From JBMDXB01 sp048594975 (GTDB lineage: Bacteria > Acidobacteriota > Vicinamibacteria > Vicinamibacterales > 2-12-FULL-66-21), in NCBI GenBank assembly GCA_048594975.1, contig JBMDXQ010000027.1:62001-126000 (forward strand): a stretch of DNA of 64,000 nt. Direction: 5' to 3'. The number at the start of each line of letters is the position of its first letter. The stretch's first letter is position 1. Below, in pieces: positions 62,301 through 64,000 of the stretch. The position numbers and the translations under genes are program-made. Under the pieces are notes generated by a model. That model had not been told where the DNA came from. It saw only the letters and a list, made by a program, of their open reading frames with translations, and ran no database searches.

Positions 62301-62861
62301 GGGCACCGCGGCCTCGACGCTCCGCGAGACGGTCACGAGCGCCGACAGGGCGTGTCGCAGGTAGCCGGGCCCGAGGGCGAAAATCGCGAGCGCGGCCAGC
62401 GCCACGGCCGCGACCCCCGCCGCGTAGCGGCGCATCGGCCGGCGCTCGAGGCGACGCCCGTCGTCGATCGTGCGGCACTTCTCGATCGCGGACGCGACGA
62501 GGCGACCGACGAGCACGCTCTCGGCGGCCGCCCCGGATCTGCCGGCCTCGACGGCGCTCACGATTTCCGCCTGCAGCGACGGCTCGTGCTCCTCGAGGTA
62601 GAGCGCGACCTGCTCGTCGCTCACCTGTCGGAGCAGGGGACGCACCAGCAGCAGCGCGGCAAGGCCGAGGAACGCGACGATGGCGAGGATGCGGAAGGCC
62701 ACGATGGCACCGGCGTCGAACCGCGCCGCCTCGAGGCCGAATGCCCCTGCGAGCAAAACCAGCAGCCCGAGGCCGAGGACGCCCACCGCCCCGCGCAGCG
62801 CCAGCTTCATGCGCCAGCGCCGCCGGACCTGCCGAATGACGGAGATCAGTTCCTCGTGCAT
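59328..62861 (-). CDS. DUF4175-like membrane protein with long Gln-rich coiled coil
   Basis: 1177 residues from ATG 62861 (GAGGAA just upstream). Two membrane helices lie at about 20-42 and 52-76, and a third at about 155-175. A periplasmic beta-rich region (about 180-500) with immunoglobulin-like segments follows. Then comes a very long Gln/Glu/Arg-rich coiled coil (about 530-990), a collagen-like Gly-Gln stretch (about 1000-1080) and a conserved C-terminal helical domain ending EEYYKSLAIKK. It is the middle member of a BatA-DUF4175-DUF4159 operon, a group linked to MoxR chaperone systems and envelope stress. Molecular function is unknown. Confidence 0.85.
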   Translation of the reverse strand: MHEELISVIRQVRRRWRMKLALRGAVGVLGLGLLVLLAGAFGLEAARFDAGAIVAFRILAIVAFLGLAALLLVRPLLRQVSDEQVALYLEEHEPSLQAEIVSAVEAGRSGAAAESVLVGRLVASAIEKCRTIDDGRRLERRPMRRYAAGVAAVALAALAIFALGPGYLRHALSALVTVSRSVEAAVPYRIEVTPGNATVPRGVDQAVAAALSGFDADRASLMVRKSPDAAFERLPLVRGDDGRFEGMLFDLAGSVDYFVEASGVRSPVFSLKVVELPYVETLELEFHFPAYTGLAPQKVEDGGDIAVLRGTEVRVKVVPTMASRGGQVVLDEMTPAPLAAAADGALTTRFTVEKDGFYHVELDAPNGERVAGSPKYSIDVLTDMAPTVSVAKPGRDTTASPIEEVFIEARAEDDFGVRDLDLVYSVNGGPAKTVRLFDGRARLQEVTAGHTFYLEEFNVEPGDFVSYYAQAADNDAVGGRKQTTSDIYFLRIRPLSKEFRRAQSDAGAGGGGGGGEVGALSDQQRRIIAATFNVQRDRKKLTADKLRENSVVVGLSQSRLREQVEGLLTRMNSRLVEQDPRFKKVAELLPQATAAMKDAEAKLQAVNPDAALAPEQKALQFLQKAEEEYELQVQMGRQQGGGGSGGGQSSMAQDLADLFEMELDKMANQYETRQQVSQQQADQQVDELAEKLKELARRQEQEAERQRRRAALGQQQSGGGAGDQQRALADQVEEAARRLEQLSREQNRSDLQQAARQLRQSADAMRRAAAGGQQASGAQAADALEKLREAQRQLQQSQSGRAERDVQEALRRAQELAGDQRQISEDTKGIDPGGDRRQQQVQQLAERKRELESRVGEFEKQLDRTAAEIRRDERQAARKVEEAANTIRENRMREKVRYSARVLEQGSQEGQAEAQRLDGEVAEHLRALTDKLSQAASALGRSASGSDTLERARNLARGMESLEQRMRERAEQRAQGQNAPGQTTSGRAQQNEQNQQGQEGPEGQQGQRGQQGEQGQAREGQPGGQGGRNEGGRTNEGGGGEGDTVGPWREDMGGAGSRRPGRYTSDDIRQFRNEVRQWTNEAQQLRRLVQGQKIDPRELDDILKGLRALDDDRVYHNASELQRLQTFVTEGLKRFEYNLRRKSELKGNEVFLSGSDTVPEEFRKKVEEYYKSLAIKK

Positions 62862-62873
62862 GTGTTCCTCGAA

Positions 62874-62891
62874 GCAGCCCTGAAGGGCTGC
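62874..62891. repeat. GCAGCCCT-GA-AGGGCTGC palindrome
   Basis: Perfect eight-base arms. It lies in the 116-base gap between the BatA-like and DUF4175 genes. Same family as the two at 3847-3913. Confidence 0.6.
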
Positions 62892-62977
62892 GCGACTGCA
62901 GTCATGTGGCCCGACGACCGATCCGTCCCCACCGCGAGCGAACGTCTCGCGAGGGCCTTCAGGCCTCCACGGGCGAG

Positions 62978-64000
62978 TCAACCTCGCAACGTGAGCCGGT
63001 TGGCCAGTGCCGACTCCCCTGCGAGCAGGGCGAGCCCGGCGACCAACAGGCTCCACCAGATCCTCTGCGCACGCTCCTGCGATTCGTCGGTAGGCACTCC
63101 GCCGGCGACATCACCACCGCTTGTGCCGGCGTGACCGGTCGCCGCGGCGACCAGTTCCTGCGGGTCCATCGGCGTCAGATCCGACTCCGACAGATCCACG
63201 TTGCTTGCCACGGTCAGCGGCGCAGCCGTCTCGCGCCCCTGCACGCGGATCTCGTAGAAGCCCTGCTCCTCGAGCGCCAGCACATCCGTGCCTTCCTCGT
63301 CGAGCGCCAGCCGCTGGCCGCTCGGCGTCAGCGCTACGCGGCCGCCGCGCCCATCCCGTCCTGCGGTGGGCTCGAAGACGTCCCCGACGGTCGACCAGGA
63401 CGCGCGCTCCTCGTAGGCCGCCAGGTGCCGCACCGCGCGGTGCACGAAGGGCAGAAACACCGGCTTGAGCACGAGGTCGCTCCACTGCGTGTCGAGCGAG
63501 GAGGCCCACAGCAGCACGCGGCCGTTCCCGATCCGCCGCTCGAGCAGCGCCGGCGCGCCGTCGTCGAACCTGGCGATGGTGCGCGCGTCGCGCCCCGGGG
63601 TCACGGCGCGGTAGCCATAGAAGCGGGCGCTGGAGAAATCGCCGCTGCGCGGCGCGCGGAACGGTTCGAAAATGCTGTGGCCGTATTCGAGCGCGCCGAG
63701 CCGGGCGGCGCTGCCCTTCGTGCGATCGACGGCGGCGCCGGGCTCGCCGGGCAGGATGTCGACAGTCGCTCCCGGCCACGCGGCGCGCCCGCCGAGCACC
63801 ACGAACAGCCCGCCGCCCCGCTCCACGAAGCCGCCGACGCGATCGGCGAGCGGCGTCGAGGCCGGCACGTCGTTCAACACAACGACCGCCGCCGACCCGA
63901 GGTCGTCGGGCGACAGGCTGTCGGCGGCGCGGACCACCACGTCGACTGGCGGGGCGTCGGCGAGCGACAGCGCGCGCGACAGGTACAGGCTCGTGCCGGC
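62978..64000 (-). CDS. BatA-domain / VWA-like membrane protein, 5' end outside window
   Basis: The frame is open from 64000 to the stop at 62978 (340 codons). The visible part is AGTSLYLSRALSLADAPPVDVVVRAADSLSPDDL then VVVLNDVPASTPLADRVGGFVERGGGLFVVLGGRAAWPG, an amidotransferase/VWA-like Rossmann segment. VLLWASSLDTQWSDLVLKPVFLPFVHRAVRHLA, a beta-sandwich region and a C-terminal membrane helix (RIWWSLLVAGLALLAGESALANRL) follow. This is the usual C-terminal half of BatA-type proteins; the N-terminal membrane and VWA parts would lie beyond base 64000. It heads the DUF4175-DUF4159 operon. Confidence 0.8.
   Translation of the reverse strand, partial: AGTSLYLSRALSLADAPPVDVVVRAADSLSPDDLGSAAVVVLNDVPASTPLADRVGGFVERGGGLFVVLGGRAAWPGATVDILPGEPGAAVDRTKGSAARLGALEYGHSIFEPFRAPRSGDFSSARFYGYRAVTPGRDARTIARFDDGAPALLERRIGNGRVLLWASSLDTQWSDLVLKPVFLPFVHRAVRHLAAYEERASWSTVGDVFEPTAGRDGRGGRVALTPSGQRLALDEEGTDVLALEEQGFYEIRVQGRETAAPLTVASNVDLSESDLTPMDPQELVAAATGHAGTSGGDVAGGVPTDESQERAQRIWWSLLVAGLALLAGESALANRLTLRG

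Overview
The window is a GC-rich chromosomal segment, very densely coded on both strands. The family mix suggests an Acidobacteriota genome, probably a Vicinamibacteria-like lineage: DUF885, DUF3500, a BatA/DUF4175/DUF4159 operon, Tat-dependent molybdenum hydroxylases, many PQQ-type propellers, and palindromes that translate as FRLKPE/FRLQAE-like peptides. This is inference; there is no rRNA or marker gene here. No tRNA, CRISPR array, insertion sequence or replication origin was seen.

Layout. 1-12.9 kb: a partial M16 zinc protease coupled to a PQQ-like propeller protein, a MATE exporter, a carboxypeptidase-regulatory/cupin protein, a 53-residue membrane peptide, a Tat-exported monooxygenase-like protein, a molybdenum hydroxylase pair (large subunit plus 2Fe-2S subunit), a methyltransferase and a DUF885 protein. 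13-18 kb: a small secreted protein, a GNAT gene cut off by an ECF41-type sigma factor gene that carries its own ECF41-type promoter, an MFSD1-like MFS permease, and a GAF/AAA+/Fis sigma-54 activator. 18-25 kb: a STAS protein followed by a complete tripartite RND efflux set and two small enzymes. 25-26.3 kb: trmO and a DCC-family protein on the minus strand.

26.5-42.4 kb is a plus-strand metal-handling island. It holds a Cys-rich secreted peptide behind an operator-like dyad, a decapitated CusB ending in two YHS domains, CusA, a PilZ protein behind a hairpin-rich leader, a 1247-residue multicopper oxidase with fibronectin domains, a 1082-residue VWA/HYR protein, a second Tat-exported multicopper oxidase, and a full-length CusB-like adaptor with a metal-binding head and a YHS tail. 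The second adaptor could replace the broken one.

42.4-64 kb: ornithine cyclodeaminase-like and phosphodiesterase genes, a frameshifted truA, a secreted protein of unknown function, a peroxiredoxin whose peroxidatic cysteine codon is UGA (a probable selenoprotein with a SECIS-like hairpin), a TauE/SafE permease, two glycosyltransferases, two divergent sugar-dehydrogenase-like propellers, a SWIB-domain protein, a second molybdenum hydroxylase pair, DUF3500, and the DUF4159-DUF4175-BatA operon that runs off the right edge.

Patterns cutting across genes are: probable leaderless promoters (TANNNT six to eight bases before the start codon) at six genes; drifting 6-8-base tandem repeats lying at or near stop codons at four loci; two families of short GC-rich palindromes between genes; and a shared LRI(I/V)R carboxyl terminus on two unrelated secreted proteins.
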